Under the pieces are notes generated by a model. The model saw nothing but the letters and a program-made list of their open reading frames with translations, made no database searches and had not been told where the DNA came from. 64,000 bases of DNA from NCBI GenBank assembly GCA_947846985.1, contig CANTUZ010000012.1, positions 18,500,135-18,564,134 of the forward strand, read 5' to 3'. The position numbers and the translations under genes were made by a program. Shown here piece after piece: positions 24,379 through 37,300 of the stretch (its first letter is position 1; each line of letters starts with the position of its first letter). The DNA is from Fratercula arctica (Eukaryota > Chordata > Aves > Charadriiformes > Alcidae).

Positions 24379-27300
24379 AGGTTAGTCCTGAAATAAAATA
24401 TTTTGCACTGGAAGGATATTTGGAAACTCTACCTCGGGCAATATTGCTGCTTGCATTGCCTTTATAACTGTCGTACTGGTACAAGCGTTTTAAACCTCCC
24501 AGATGGGAGAAGATTTCCCACATTCCGTAATAAAGACCACCAGCACACCCTTCTCCCAGGGCTCGGCTGCTGTACCTAGGCCAAGTCAGCCCTGTGTCCC
24601 TTGGCCAGGCCTGCGCTGGCCACGACAAACCAGCTTTTGTCAGGGGGCAACAGCGCGAGCCCAGCCTCCCACAGTTGTCTCCTGCTGTCGGTCTCACCAC
24701 TAAGCAGTGTTATTGTCTTCTGCCACTGCTCGGAGAGGAGCAGCTGCTGGGCAGCACTGTCTGCCTGGCACACGAGGCGCCGTTCTTAGCTGCTCCTCTG
24801 ACACCACCATAATAAACAATATCAATTAACAAATCCTGGATTAATTATCAATAGTAATTAATTAACCTTGGTCTTTATGCTTATTTTCTTTGATCTTGTG
24901 TTATTGTGATTCATCCCACATTAAAAAGATGATAGTTAAGCCTACATCTTTGTTCCCTTCAGGAGGATCTGACATCTCTCTTCTCATGTCTGAGTTACTG
25001 AGCTCAAGTCTGGCAGAATTCAAAGATCACAAGAAAGCAGATTAGCGTAGGAAAATACCACCGTATATTATAGCACTGACCTTCTTAAACACAACAATGT
25101 CTTGCCTTGGAAGGTTGCCATTTGCATCACGCACAGGAAGTATTAATATATGAAAATATGCTATGAGCAACAAAACCATAACAAATTCCTTCCTGAGTCT
25201 GTTGATGAATTATAATTTAGTGGGAGAGAAAGAAAGCTATGGCAATAAATGGGCCTTCAATAGATGATGAAAAGGACCTAGATATAATAGGTATAAATTA
25301 TCATAGCTCTGCTTAACCCGGTCTGATGATTCAGTTCACATTGTAGCGCCGAAATCACACGCAGTGGGAAGATGGAGAGGCATTTCAAGTTCCCTGTTTC
25401 AGGTGTCACACCGGTGACCTTAATGTGTCCCTTGAGAGGACAGGGCATAAAAGAGTCCAGCTCCTACCGCTATCGACCACACGCCTGACCTTCGCCATGA
25501 CTGTCCTATGCTGACAATCGCACTAGACCTGTAGAGTGCCGCGTTCTGGTCTCCTCCTAGTTGTGCCACACCCCACTTCTCCCTGCGCCCACCTCTGTGA
25601 CTAGCATTAGGGTCACACCCACGCCTACAGCCTCTATTAAGAGACCTGGACAATATTAATGTGGGGAATTAGGAGCAGTAATCCTTTCAGGCACACTCCG
25701 TTTCCAAATCTATGACTTCCACATGTCCCAGTGAGGGACACAGGTCCCTCAAGATGGGGAAAGTCACCTGCCTCAGCCGAACACCACTTCAACACCCTCA
25801 CAAAAAGGAAAAGGTTTTGGCAGCCAACCCCCACCATTTCTGTACTTCAAAGCCACCTGGCCAGATGGAGGTCAGGACAAAGGTCCAAGAGAAGACATCT
25901 TCACTGAAACCCTTTGCCTTTAGGAGCAAGTGTCATATGTTTTAACAGCACTTGAAAAATGAGCAGTATCTCTCAGTTGCCAATGTCATTGCCAGTGTGT
26001 TAGTACAACTACATACCAGGCAGGACTTCAAACCACCTTCTTTCCCCCACAACTTCCTACTGCCCGGTAGGCAATTGCTATGTCAGCAATCGTGATTTCT
26101 TTCATTAAGTCAGATGGATATACCCCCGTCCTTATGCTTGACAGAATTACGTAAATCTTTATTATTGTAAAGCACCAGAGGTTTGTGTACAGGAAGACAT
26201 AATAATCATATTTAAAGAAAAAGTAAAGCAAAAAAAGCACTTTATTACTATTAATGCGGAAATACTGAGGAGCTTATTTTGTGTTTAGGTAAGATCACAG
26301 CAGCAGAAAGTCTGTTTGATATGCCATACCTTCTGTTTGTTTCTTAATTGTAAGGAGTTTGGGTTTGATCAAGACAATTAATTATGAATACAGCTGAGTT
26401 TTCTAACATCAGAGATAAAGCTTAAAAAAACTACAAAAGCTTTTTTAGAGTATATTGTACTGTATAGATAAGTATGTATCTTCAGGGCATCAAAACAGTC
26501 ATCTTTGTAATTGAATCCTGAAAAAGAGGGGAAAATAACTAAATAAAACTGATAGTTTTACACAGTCTTAGAGTTAATAGGCAATTTTGAAAAATTACTT
26601 AGCAGATTCTGTGGTCGTACAGAATCAGTATATGGCATGTCAGGTTGACAAAAATGAACAGAGAGAGTGAAAACCTAGGGTTATTACAATGCTAGTTTTG
26701 TTACCCAGTAACTTTTTTCTTTCCAGCCTCCCTGCCGGTCCCTCTCTATGCCAACAGAGAAGCATCTCCCAGCTCCTCAGCTTGGCCACATCCGTTACCA
26801 CTCATCTGCCAAAAAGTACCATCAGTGCAATGATCAAAGCTACATTAAAACTTTTGCTTTCTCTTGTTCATCCAGTATTTCCAGATCACATCCCGCCTAA
26901 GCTCTCCGATGAATTATTTTGAACAGCAGTTCATTTGCCATTATCCCGGTTCAGGAAATACTGTCTTAGGTTCGGGATTTGCAGGCAGGTCTTGTATTAT
27001 ACTACTACTGCTTTTAGTGTGAAGCTCATAGGAACATTAAATGTCTCATTATAAGCTCAGTGAAATAGCTGCAAATACTTTAATGAGCTTTCAACCAGGC
27101 TCAAAGAAAGAAAATTCTAGTACTCATTTTCCTAGTGATAGAAATCTACATATTCAAAATAACTTTAAAATAGTTACTTTACTGAAATAATAATAATATA
27201 TAATAATAAATATGTATTCAGCATGCATCCTGGAATGCATGCTGAGTAGATGTTTCTCAGACAAAAGAGAAGGAAGAAACGTAGAAGAACGTTTCACAGC

Positions 27301-30300
27301 CCTTGACTCTGGTTTCTGACAATGTGCTCGTAAGTCAGTGTGTGGAAATGAACTCAGGTAAGGCTTTGGAAGTGTATTTTTAGTTAGACCATGCAGATAA
27401 TTCGTAGAGAAAAAATGGGGTATCTGTAAAAGCAGAAATAGTCAGCAGAGTAGGTTCATTTTGGGAATTTCCGCAAAAGAAGCTATGTCTGAACACTCTC
27501 AGGAAGCACTCAAATCTACCTACCAGCCTATCAGATGTGTCTCTCTAATTCCATCCCAAGCATATTAAAATTCCTTTTTAAGAAGTTATGTGTGAATTGT
27601 TGTTCAAATATACCTCTGGCTTTGAGTTACAATGTTTATATTCTACTTTAAAACAGCAGAACAGCTTTTACTTACTCTGTGCAAAAGAGAATCCTGATTT
27701 TGAATCATAACGGGAGCCAGATAATGGTGGTTTAATATTTCATGTAGACGTCTCAATCAGCAAGTCATTTAACCCAATCAATGTAAGACTGAGAGTACTT
27801 TTTAAAGTATCCCATTTACGAATACGCAATAACCATGTTTTTGTCACATTTTATCAATTATGCTTTCTAAAAGAGAAGGGTGTCATCACATTTGTGATAG
27901 TACATTAGGAAGCACAGCTTTTCACAACGACTGTTAAAATGGCACATGCTGGGGAAAACAGTGCTTATTAGCATTAATTTAAGACAATAGGAACTCACTA
28001 AGCACGACTTGTATACAATCACTTCCATCATTAATGCATTATATTTTATCTCATCCTTTAAAAAGAAATAATATATTGTGAATTCTTTTTTTTTTTTCCC
28101 CTGACAGAGCTGACAGAATTTAAGTCCCAGGCCCAGGGAAGGAGTGCAGTGGCTGCAGGCACATGCAGCACTCGTGTGCTGCAGCAGGACAGTGCAGCGG
28201 CCAGTTCAGGCCAGCAAGGGCTATAAGGAACAGTGACAGCCCATCCTTTCAGGAGTTCCAAGTAGTAGGCTCTGGAAAATTAATGATGCTCAACTGTCAA
28301 AGCTCATATTGATCAAACAGCTCTCCAGCACACTGAGAGCAAAGAGGCTGAAAAGACCATCTGAGCGGACATACTGCTTTAGCTGCGCAGGACCCACTAA
28401 CAGGAGATCATAGTGCTTTATAGGTAGTTTGGGGGCTCATACCCGATATTAGCAAGAAGGCAGGGCTGGAAATAATGGTGAACCTTCAGGACATGGAGAG
28501 ACCATTTCTAACCCGAGGCGTATGTTAGCCTTGGCTCTTTTATGTTCCTCCTGCTGAAGTGGGTCACTGTAAAGTAAAGCTTGTGTGGAACAGCTAGTGG
28601 AAGAGCCCTTGAACGCAGAGATTCTGGGAATCAAGGTATCTGCACAGCGCAGCAAATGAAGCACACACAAATCTACCCCACAACATCAGCTGAATACCAT
28701 GCGAGGCCTTTCTGGTACTCATGTGACATCAGCACATTTGTACCACATACAACCTACACACCCTTACCTTCATGTAAAAAGCCCCACCTATCACCACCCT
28801 TCTGATCTGCTGCAGCAGGCTGTTGATCCCTTCCCTGGGATAGCCAGCACCCCTCTGGTCTCTCAGTCCATTCTGGGATGACCAGCTCAGGTCTTCACTT
28901 CAGAAACAGACTCTACAGTGCTCTCCTTTAGTTTTGCAGACAATATGGAGAAGGGTGTCACTCTTTCTTCTGGGAAAGAAGGTGGCTACTCGTCCTCTGG
29001 GTTAACAGAAGTAAGAAAGGCTTGGCTTGTAGCTGTGGCCTCCCAAGTACGGAGAAAGACCGGCTGTGAGAAGGACAAAGTGTTTGCAGATGGCAGCCCA
29101 GGGCCAGGTGGAGGGGGCAGGGCTAGGCAGACGATGAGGGCACATCACTGTAAACCAAAGGGCTGCATCGCCAGATGGTGCAGAACAGGTCTGGGCAGGT
29201 ATGGCACGCATACAGGTGCAGAGCTGCAGTGTAAGGGCCAAGCCATATGGCTCTGTTGGACAGGTATGGGGGTGCTCCAGGGAAAGGCAGCAAGGGGTGG
29301 AGATGGTTCAGACTATACGTGTGTGTAGGGGGAAACAGATATGGTTTCTGAGGAATTTTCCCCCAGCATCCGAGCTGGGGCACTCCCAGGGAGCCCCAGA
29401 GGATGCACAATGCTCAGGCAATAGGGCCTTAATGGTAGCACAGGAGCACTTCTGCTGGACAGAAGGACAAAGCTAGCTGGCCTCTCCACATTTGGCAGTT
29501 CTTTCATTCTGAGTGGGATGAGGGTATTTTACTTGCAGGGAGGCTGACTGAACAAATCCCATTTCCCAGCAGGACCAGGAAAATTAAATGGCTTGGGGAG
29601 TTCCCCACTGCTTATTTGGAAATGCCACGTGAGTGATTGCCTGTGCACCTAAAAGGAAAAATAACCTAATAGAAAATGTAGTATGCATCAATGTCAACTG
29701 CAAAGCATCCTAACCATGGGATCTTTTCTTCCAAAGGTTATACGGTTTTCAAAAATATGCCTTTGAGGCAGTGAATGAAAAAATCTCTAGTCCTGTGTTT
29801 CATTTAATTTAGAAATTACAGGGTTTTTTTTTATTTTTTATTTGTTTTAACACTGGGCTGGGTTTGAAAAGAGACTATGGAAATAGGAACTATCATGAAA
29901 GAGCTTGCAGAAGAATCCAAAATTTCTCCTTATTTTTAGTTTTACTTCAATGGAACTATAAGTGTAAGACGACTGGCTTGCTCCAGATTTGATCATCCTC
30001 TTCTAGAGCCCGGGAAACTTGCAGAAGGAGAGCCTGTGCTTTACATTCTGCATTATGGGAATATTATTTTGATTTTCATTTTACTACTATTTAAAAGCAC
30101 TATAAGTTCATGCAGCTATTTGGTCACATAATAACAGACAGACTCTAATTTCTCATGCATGGCACTCAGCATGGTGTATCAGAAAAAAGGCCCCAAACCT
30201 GCTCCTGCATTCTAATAAGAGTGTGTCACTTTGTAGGAGATCAGAATCCTGTCCAAATTCTGCATAGTCTAATAGAACAACAGTTGCCAAATGACAAAAC

Positions 30301-31090
30301 CTATCAGAAGAAACAGAGTAAAAAGGCATGTCTTTGTTTCTGATCTTCACAGCTTCAGTACTGGCAAGAGAAACGTCAAGGTTTCCAAAATAAAGCCAGT
30401 TAACCACTGGCTGGTAACTGCTATTAAATGTAAACAAGGGCACAAAAATAGAGATGTTGGAAGCCAGGATATGAACATTTGAAACAGTAGCTATGTATAC
30501 AATTACAGTTTTGTTAACATTGTCCACTCTGGGGACTGTGCAGCTCCACCAGCTGTGGCTGTGCTGGGAGCAGAGGCAGAGAGCTCTGGGGCCCATCGCT
30601 GCTAACCAGCCATGGGGAATCCCAAAAGCAAAATGGTTGTGCAGTCACACTGCGGTGTGGTGGGAGAAAAGGGACTGGAGACAGGGGCAGCTTCTTCCCC
30701 TTTACTGATATGCAGGACGCACATTCCACAAGGGAGCAGCAAGAGTACCTTCATTGTCCTTCTCCCCAATAACTCTGCTTATCTTAGCAAAGGCAAGCAA
30801 GCGAAATTCATGACAGCAGCTAGTTGTTTTAAAGGCTCCTAGCCAGAAAGGAATGTATTCGATCTATTCTGCCACTGTGGCAATAAGACAGCATGCACCG
30901 GCATCCTAAACCAGGTAAAATAACTTGGAAGATAATATAAAAGTGAGAACTTCATGGGCATTAGCTAGTGTGTCAAAAATATCACCATTTTTCTTACACG
31001 GACACAGCTGTTGAATAAATGCACTGCTCAGCATTGATCATCCATATGACACGGTAAATGAAGATGGCATATTCCTGAGTAAGAATTATG
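24379..31090. other. Intergenic DNA with two small GC-rich patches
   Basis: No gene was supported. GC-richer patches occur at 24480-24790 and at 25330-25640; the latter has a TATA-like CATAAAAG at 25446-25453. A perfect 11-bp hairpin lies at 27218-27245. Strong acceptor-like polypyrimidine-AG sites on the plus strand (for example near 26727 and 28107) have no partner exon that I can define. Open frames at 28.0-29.5 kb and 30.1-30.8 kb have no family signature. Confidence 0.5.
27218..27245. repeat. Perfect 11-bp inverted repeat with 6-nt loop
   Basis: TCAGCATGCAT at 27218-27228 pairs perfectly with ATGCATGCTGA at 27235-27245 across the loop CCTGGA. It can form a stable hairpin as DNA or RNA. 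No gene is adjacent. Confidence 0.85.
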
Positions 31091-31172
31091 GTCTTGTCTG
31101 TACACAAAAACTGCATCCATTTAATTTAATCAATACAGAAATGGATGCAGCACAGCCAACGTGTAGACAAAA
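31091..31172. mobile_element. MITE-like palindromic element
   Basis: An inner perfect 12-bp inverted repeat (CTGCATCCATTT at 31111-31122, AAATGGATGCAG at 31139-31150) is nested in an outer imperfect one: TTGTCTGTACAC at 31094-31105 against GTGTAGACAA at 31161-31170. The nearly full-length palindrome with 'GTCTACAC'-type ends resembles small non-autonomous DNA transposon families common in amniotes. The family name is not certain, and no target-site duplication was established. Confidence 0.55.
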
Positions 31173-34100
31173 CACAGGGGGTAAAATGACATTGTATGCA
31201 TCTGTTCAGGACTTAAAATTTCAGCAGCCTTGTTTTCTGCAGGTATAATGCTGGAATTTTTTGTCTAAGCAAAACATATAATGATCAAGATTCTGGATGT
31301 GAGGAAGAAGAGGAACAAGCCTGTGATTCACGACCTGCTGGAGTCCACGCTGGTCTTTCGGGTAGCTGCTAAAAGAAGCCCAACAGGATTGTTCATCTGC
31401 AGAATTGCACTGAATTGCTATCCAAGACATGGCCATTATTAGACTATTCCTGGTGCTTCAGTGATACAAAAGAAATATACTAAAATAATTAATTGATGCC
31501 ATTAAACTACTGTGGTGTTGAACATATATTGCACTTGAACATAATGAATGTTGACAATTCATTATTTCAGGTTTTATGACAATACCTCTGTGATAAATAT
31601 TTCTACAAATTCTAAAAGTCAGATATTAGAAGGAGAAGTCTGCACACTATAAACTGCCACAAAACTGAAGACTTGTCAAAACAAAATGAGCTATAAAAAC
31701 AATAATATTCAGGCAACGTCACTCTCATTAAACACCTAATGATGCCACAGGCATATTAGTGGGGAAATGCTCATGAGGCTCATGAGGAATTAGGAGGAAA
31801 AAAAATAAATAAAAACCCTGCCCCTAAAACCGCTTGCCAAGCTGTTTGTACATTCTGCCGCAGGCAGTTTCTTGAAAAAGATGGAGATGTGAATGGAGAC
31901 AGTCAGTGACTATTAGATGCTGATGATGGTGAGGGCAAGCAGGAGAACTGATGCTAGAGATTAAGGGCTGCATTTTGCTTTCAGTTATGTCTCGCATGTC
32001 TCAACATTTCATAGTATTTAAATGAATGTGTTACATAAGGCATTTCTCCTGTCTGCGCCGCTCAGCAGCCATATTCTCCTTTCTGGTATGGATTGTCTTG
32101 GGAACCTTGCCAAGCTGTGACAGAACAGTGCATAAAAGGAAATCATGCTCATAAGCTGGGGGTGGGGAGAGCTGCAGGTGAACAGATTCAATGCAGCAAC
32201 ATATATAGAGTCTCCTGTCTCAGAAACTCAGGATTTAAATTAAACGGGAGCCAGAGTACTTCTTTAAAAAAGCGCATAGGGCTGCTAGAGACCCCACACC
32301 ACCCCATTCATTTGCTCCAGGGAGGGTGTGAGCACAGTGCAGTAGAATTGCTCAACACTGCACTGGCTGCTGCTTTAGCAGATCGGAAGAACAAACAAGT
32401 ATTTCCTCCTAAGGTGCTAGAAAATCCCCATCCAGTTTTGGAGCCCATTCCCGCCAGATGCTGAACACCTCCTTTACACTTACATCTGGACCTTTTAATT
32501 AAAGATGGAGGGAAACGAGGGTGGACCCAGCTTCTTGTAGGACCGAGCTATTACCTGCCTGCCAGGACCTGCCCAAAAGGTCTGGCACTTCCTATAGAAT
32601 TCAGTGAATGCACTCGTTGTTAATATTAATTATTTTATTTATTAATAGCCAAGCTCTCAGGTAGTTGTTGGCTTTTCATCTCTAGACCTCAAAGTGCTTT
32701 ACAAAGGAGATCATTATCAACAAAGGAACGCAGACATCTACATTTGGGCTTTGGCACCTAAAGAGCATGTCAGTTCACCTGTAAAGTAGATTTACCAGTT
32801 GAGCTTTACTCTGGCCACCTGCCCTGGAAACAATCTCCAAATCTTAAATGATTGGGGGCAGGGGGAGGGATTTTCAACTGAAGTTCAGTAACACAAACAT
32901 CTACAGGGGATTAGGCAATCGGGCACAATGCTGCGCCTGGTTGGAAGATGTGGAGGTCAAGGAGACTCTCAGCTTGAAGTCTACGACACTGGAGCAACCT
33001 CCAGGCGTCTCCAGATCAGAGCTGGATTCTTTACTACAAGGTACTGCTGTGGATTACAGCACTGAGCACTTTTAATTGCTTCATCCCTGAAGACAAGATT
33101 TACTGTCCTTTCGCCATCTTCAGTTGTTACAGTAAAAGACAGGTGAAGAAATGTGCTTGGACTGATAAATTTTTTGTCAGTTTTGCACTGCACACAGGCT
33201 AGGATTTTTCATCTTAATGACCTGCAGCTGAAACAGATGTTTTGCTTTAGTGTTTTAAAGCACTTCACAAAACACTAATTTATTCTCTCACAGTGCAGGA
33301 AAAAAAAAAAAGATGTCTGATATCGTTACTCACATAACAGAACAATGTGAAAAATGGAAACAGATGTTTCTCATTTAAGCATGAATAAGACGGAAGTGAA
33401 AGAAAAAAGATGATGTAGTAGTAGTAGTGATTGAGAGAAATATGATGAGTTGGTTAAGTCAAGACAATTTCTTATGGATCTCCAGTTAGTTTGGTCCCTG
33501 ATTCAGCTAGCACGTGGAAGTGCTTAACTCCAGCTGTGGAGGTTGTCTCACATGCTTCACTTATAATATTTTTAAAAGCTGTATAGCCAAATGAATGCTT
33601 TACAGTTAGGAGCTGATGGATCAACGACATTGTTCCTGTATACAGTAAAGCACTGAGTGTTTTCACAAACTACAGACATCTAAATTTGAATATCAGAATA
33701 GAAATAAAGTCAAACTGAAAATACCTTATTTCCTGAAACATGAAGCAGCGCTTCGATTTTACTGCAGCACAGAGAGAGCACTGTGAGACCCAGAAGCAGC
33801 AATGAGGGACCTATTACGTGCTCCCCATCCAGAGTCTCGGCTTCCCCTGAGTGGTGTGGCTCCCGGCAGGAGGGACCTGCTCCGCTTTGGCAACCGCCTG
33901 TTGCCTCTCCCTGTCCCGACAGAAGGAAAGGTCCAACTTCAGCTGCAGAAGCAGCTTCAGAAACCTCCAGTGACACAGGTTTCACTGAGGAAAATGCAAC
34001 CCTTTACCAATCCACCACCAAGAACAAAATGACTTGCTAGGGAATGAACTGAACCGGGGAAAGGGGTGTATGTAATGTGTCCTGATATTTCTGTGTCTGG

Positions 34101-36490
34101 CGGGATTTGGGTGCAAGCAAAGAACCCATTTTTCATTGTTGGTACTACTTTTTATCTTAAACCTGCCTTGGAATGTGAAGGATCCAAGCAGGCCAGTACA
34201 GACCATCAGGCTTAGACAAGATTGTTCCCCTTCTTCCTTCCCTCCCTCCCTGCCTTCCTCCTTCCAGAGTACAGCCTAGGCCAAGAGACGTGTCCTTGCC
34301 CCAGAGCCACCCCCCACAGCTTCCACAGGCCTCCAAGGTGCCCTGGGGCTGGCCTCTGTGGAAGGCAGGACAGCCCTATCCTGCCAGTGCTCACAGCCAG
34401 GAGAGAGGTGCTGAGATTTTTGCCACCCCAGGAGAATCCTCCTGGCGATTCCATCTCGCCGAGCACCTGCCCAGACAGTTTTCACTCTTTGTCACCCCTG
34501 AGAAAACAATGCTCTCTCCAGCTTCACTGAATTATTTTTGGTCCATCTGCACGTGCATGTTCTGCCCTTTCCAGGGCAACCTAGCCCCAACTGGTCCTGA
34601 TGATCCCAAAAAGGAGAAAAGGCAAAAGCAATGTTCAGGTTCCCTATAGATTACAGCACTGTTAAAAACCAAAACCAAAACCATTTGTTTCCAGACTGTA
34701 CTAATCTATTAGCAACCAAAGGGCAGAAATATAGAGCAGTATAAAATTCCTTTTACAGATGAATTCTTAGAAGGAAAAACTGAAAACTAAAATTCAGATC
34801 CTCTCATTTGAGTATTAAGGACAATACTTCAGTTGTAGAGAACTGTGACTTTCCACTCAGCATTTTTAGTAAGAAAATAATGTTTCTGAAATTGTCACTG
34901 ATTTCAGCCATATTTGCTGAGAGAGATTTGGCCCTGTATGCAGTCCACAGACTGTGCATGCAGAATTAATAATCTCGTTAACATTCCTATATGCAAATGC
35001 TCCCAGGATGCAAAGAGAGATTTGTATTTCAGATTAATATTTTATGGGAATTTTGTGTGTCAATGATAAATGAATAAATGGAGGGACACAAGGTGACATG
35101 CAGAACATGTGCATCACGTGTGAGAACTGCATTAATTCTTAAATATTTGCAATGGCCACAAGATGGTTAAGGAACAAAAAGATTTATTATTGTAATTACA
35201 TAGGAGGAGAGAAAAAGAGAAGAAAAATGAGAGATCAAGGGAGCCGTTTCATGTTACAATTTCTCCAGCTGCAGAGCTGGCTTGAGAGGTTCTCCAAACC
35301 CTCCTGCCCCCATCCTTTCCACCCTATGCACCTCCCCCTAGCTGCAGATTACCATCCCTTTAATTCTGCCAACTCAACCATTTGCATGTTCAAGCTTTAA
35401 ACCAGCACTTAATTACAACATGGAATCACACCCTTAGTCTCCTTGGTCTCTCATTCATTTTCAGCTGCTATATAACGAGGGGCAATGCCACACAAAACTC
35501 AGCACTAATACAGTGTGGATATGAAAAAAAGAGGCACGTCAGAGAGACTGAGAACAGGTCTCAGAATTTGAGGGTTAAAAAGCAGAGTTATTTGGAGAGA
35601 ACCATCACTGGCTCCCCACTGTTTCAGCTTCTGGGTCACCCCCTTCCCCACCTCTCCAGTTGTCCTTATTCTATTGAAATTTTATTGCTACTCTGGAATG
35701 ACATGAAGCTCTCTCATGCTTTCACTATAAGAAATGTAAAATTGTATTTGTCCAAAAACCTACATAAGTGAAAGAAGATCCCCGAGGGGATATTATTAAC
35801 TGCCTGCTACTTATCGTTGATGGTTATTCTCCGAGACAACTCTCCTGTTTAATCTTTATGCTCTCAACAATAACCCTTCTCTCTTTTTGATCAAGTGTTT
35901 AATTTTCTTGAAAGATTTTCTCCGACTTTAGTTATTATTGAAGGGGATTTTAATTTTACCCCAACTCTTTAATGGCTAAATCTTGCATATCCACTATTTC
36001 AAATAGGGGTATTTCAGTTACTCTAAGTAAATAGTTCAAGGATTTGGTCTTGATAGGTAGCTGGAAAATTTCAAATCAAAACAAAATTGAAATTGCAGTT
36101 TCTTTTCCACTTCAGAATAGAGTTTTTAGTCTCCCTGAGTGACCTGTCAGTCTATTGGAATAAGAAATGGATACTGCTAGACTGCTACAGAGCATACTCC
36201 CGTGTCAGCAGAGTTTCATCAGCATGAGTGGCAGCCCGGTATGGGAAATCAGTTAGCTGGTTATTTCATCTGCAGCTGATCAAAGATAAAAAAGATAAAA
36301 AAGACAAACAAAGGGAAGTGGTGATGTAGAATGTATTCTTACTTTCCTAGTCTCCACAGGCAATATTATTGCTAAATTTCCTCTAATTGTTTATAGTAGA
36401 ACTTTAAAGCTTAACAGGAGAGAAAAATAAAGAAAAACCCAGTAGAGGTTCAACAGAAAGCAAAGCCCAGAAACCCTTGAAACCTGCTTG
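31173..36490. other. Intergenic DNA
   Basis: No gene was seen. It includes a weak relic of an ancient amniote repeat at about 32685-32725 ('CCTCAAAGTGCTTTACAAAG' followed by 'ATCATTATC') and a (GTA)n-like stretch near 33415. The ORFs at 33783-34649 and 35152-35771 show no recognisable domain. Confidence 0.5.
32685..32725 (+). repeat. Possible relic of an ancient amniote repeat (MIR/L3 class)
   Basis: The words 'CCTCAAAGTGCTTTACAAAG' and 'GATCATTATC' recur in old amniote interspersed repeats. The call is short and is from memory of consensus wording. Confidence 0.25.
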
Positions 36491-36674
36491 CTTTCCCTTC
36501 TCATAAGCATCCTCAATCCTTCCCCATTGTCACTGCATCTCCACAGCGCAGTGGAAGCCCAGATCATGGGTAAATATCTAATAATATAACAGTTACATTT
36601 AGGGCAACCTATAGAGCAGGGAAAGATTGCACTGTAGGACTGAGAGGTCTTTTGGGGAGGCTTGCTTTGTTTTG

Positions 36675-36896
36675 TCATACTGGGCACTCCCATTTCCAAT
36701 GACCTTGTTGTCCGCAATAATTACAACAGTTTACAACAGTCTCCTGTTCCTGGAGCCGATAAATTATTAGATTGGGTCCATGATTTTGCAAGTCTAGTCT
36801 GTATTCCCAATATTGCCGTATTGTCTTTGCTTCTCCAATCTGAACGTGTGTGAATGGAAGCACAGAGCCCAGGTCTGCTCCCTCCTGTTCAGCCAC
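36675..36896 (-). pseudogene. Endogenous retrovirus gag nucleocapsid fragment with CCHC zinc knuckle
   Basis: The minus-strand frame carries a complete retroviral zinc knuckle of the form C-x2-C-x4-H-x4-C (residues C58, C61, H66, C71 of this frame; bases 36684-36725), with the aromatic/basic residues and trailing Cys-Pro typical of nucleocapsid. The knuckle is followed at once by a stop. The region after it (36500-36680) shows protein-like but frame-broken sequence that could be the gag-pro junction. No LTR, reverse transcriptase or env was found nearby, and the frame has no ATG, so this is an isolated decayed fragment. Single-knuckle nucleocapsids occur in gamma-like retroviruses, but assignment to a class is not safe from this length. 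Confidence 0.55.
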
Positions 36897-37189
36897 TCTC
36901 CTTTCCTGGTTCCCAGGTTAAAAATGGGAGCTCGGCACATCTTCCTTACAGCCTGAAGCAAAATGGTCATTCACTCATCTTCCTCACCCCTTTACCACAT
37001 AACCCATCCTCACGGCTACCCTCCTTCTCAGCATGGACTTGCTCACAGGATGCAATCAGAGGGGTGCCAGGGGCTGCGCAGGACACTGCTGCTCCATGAC
37101 CAGGAATTCAAGCGAGGAAAGTACTCAAGTAAAAGTGAGCAGAGCCAAATGCCTAGTTAGCAAACACTAGAATATGCAAATCTAAGTCT

Positions 37190-37300
37190 ATACATCTGAG
37201 CCTTAAGTTTCCCCATTTGTAAAAACAATGTTGAAATACTTCCCTATTTCTCAAGAAGGTTACTAAGGTTAATAAATTAATTAATGCTTACATAACACCA
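37190..37300 (+). repeat. MIR/L2-like ancient repeat
   Basis: 'TGAGCCTTAAGTTTCCCCAT' then 'TTGTAAAAACAATG' followed by an AT-rich 'GGTTAATAAATTAATTAATG' matches the order of the MIR/L2 core ('GAGCCTCAGTTTCCCCATCT', 'GTAAAATG' and so on). It is diverged, as expected for a Mesozoic repeat. Confidence 0.5.

Noticed and set aside
24077..24700. 207-codon minus-strand ORF
   Set aside because: Its C-terminal half is antisense to the CR1 3' end, and the rest is GC-rich unique sequence without a domain.
28918..29507. Cluster of ORFs on both strands
   Set aside because: GC-moderate stretch with overlapping frames on both strands, which is the signature of non-coding sequence.
30153..30596. 147-codon minus-strand ORF
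   Set aside because: No recognisable motif and no splice or promoter signals. It is within the range expected by chance in a window this size.
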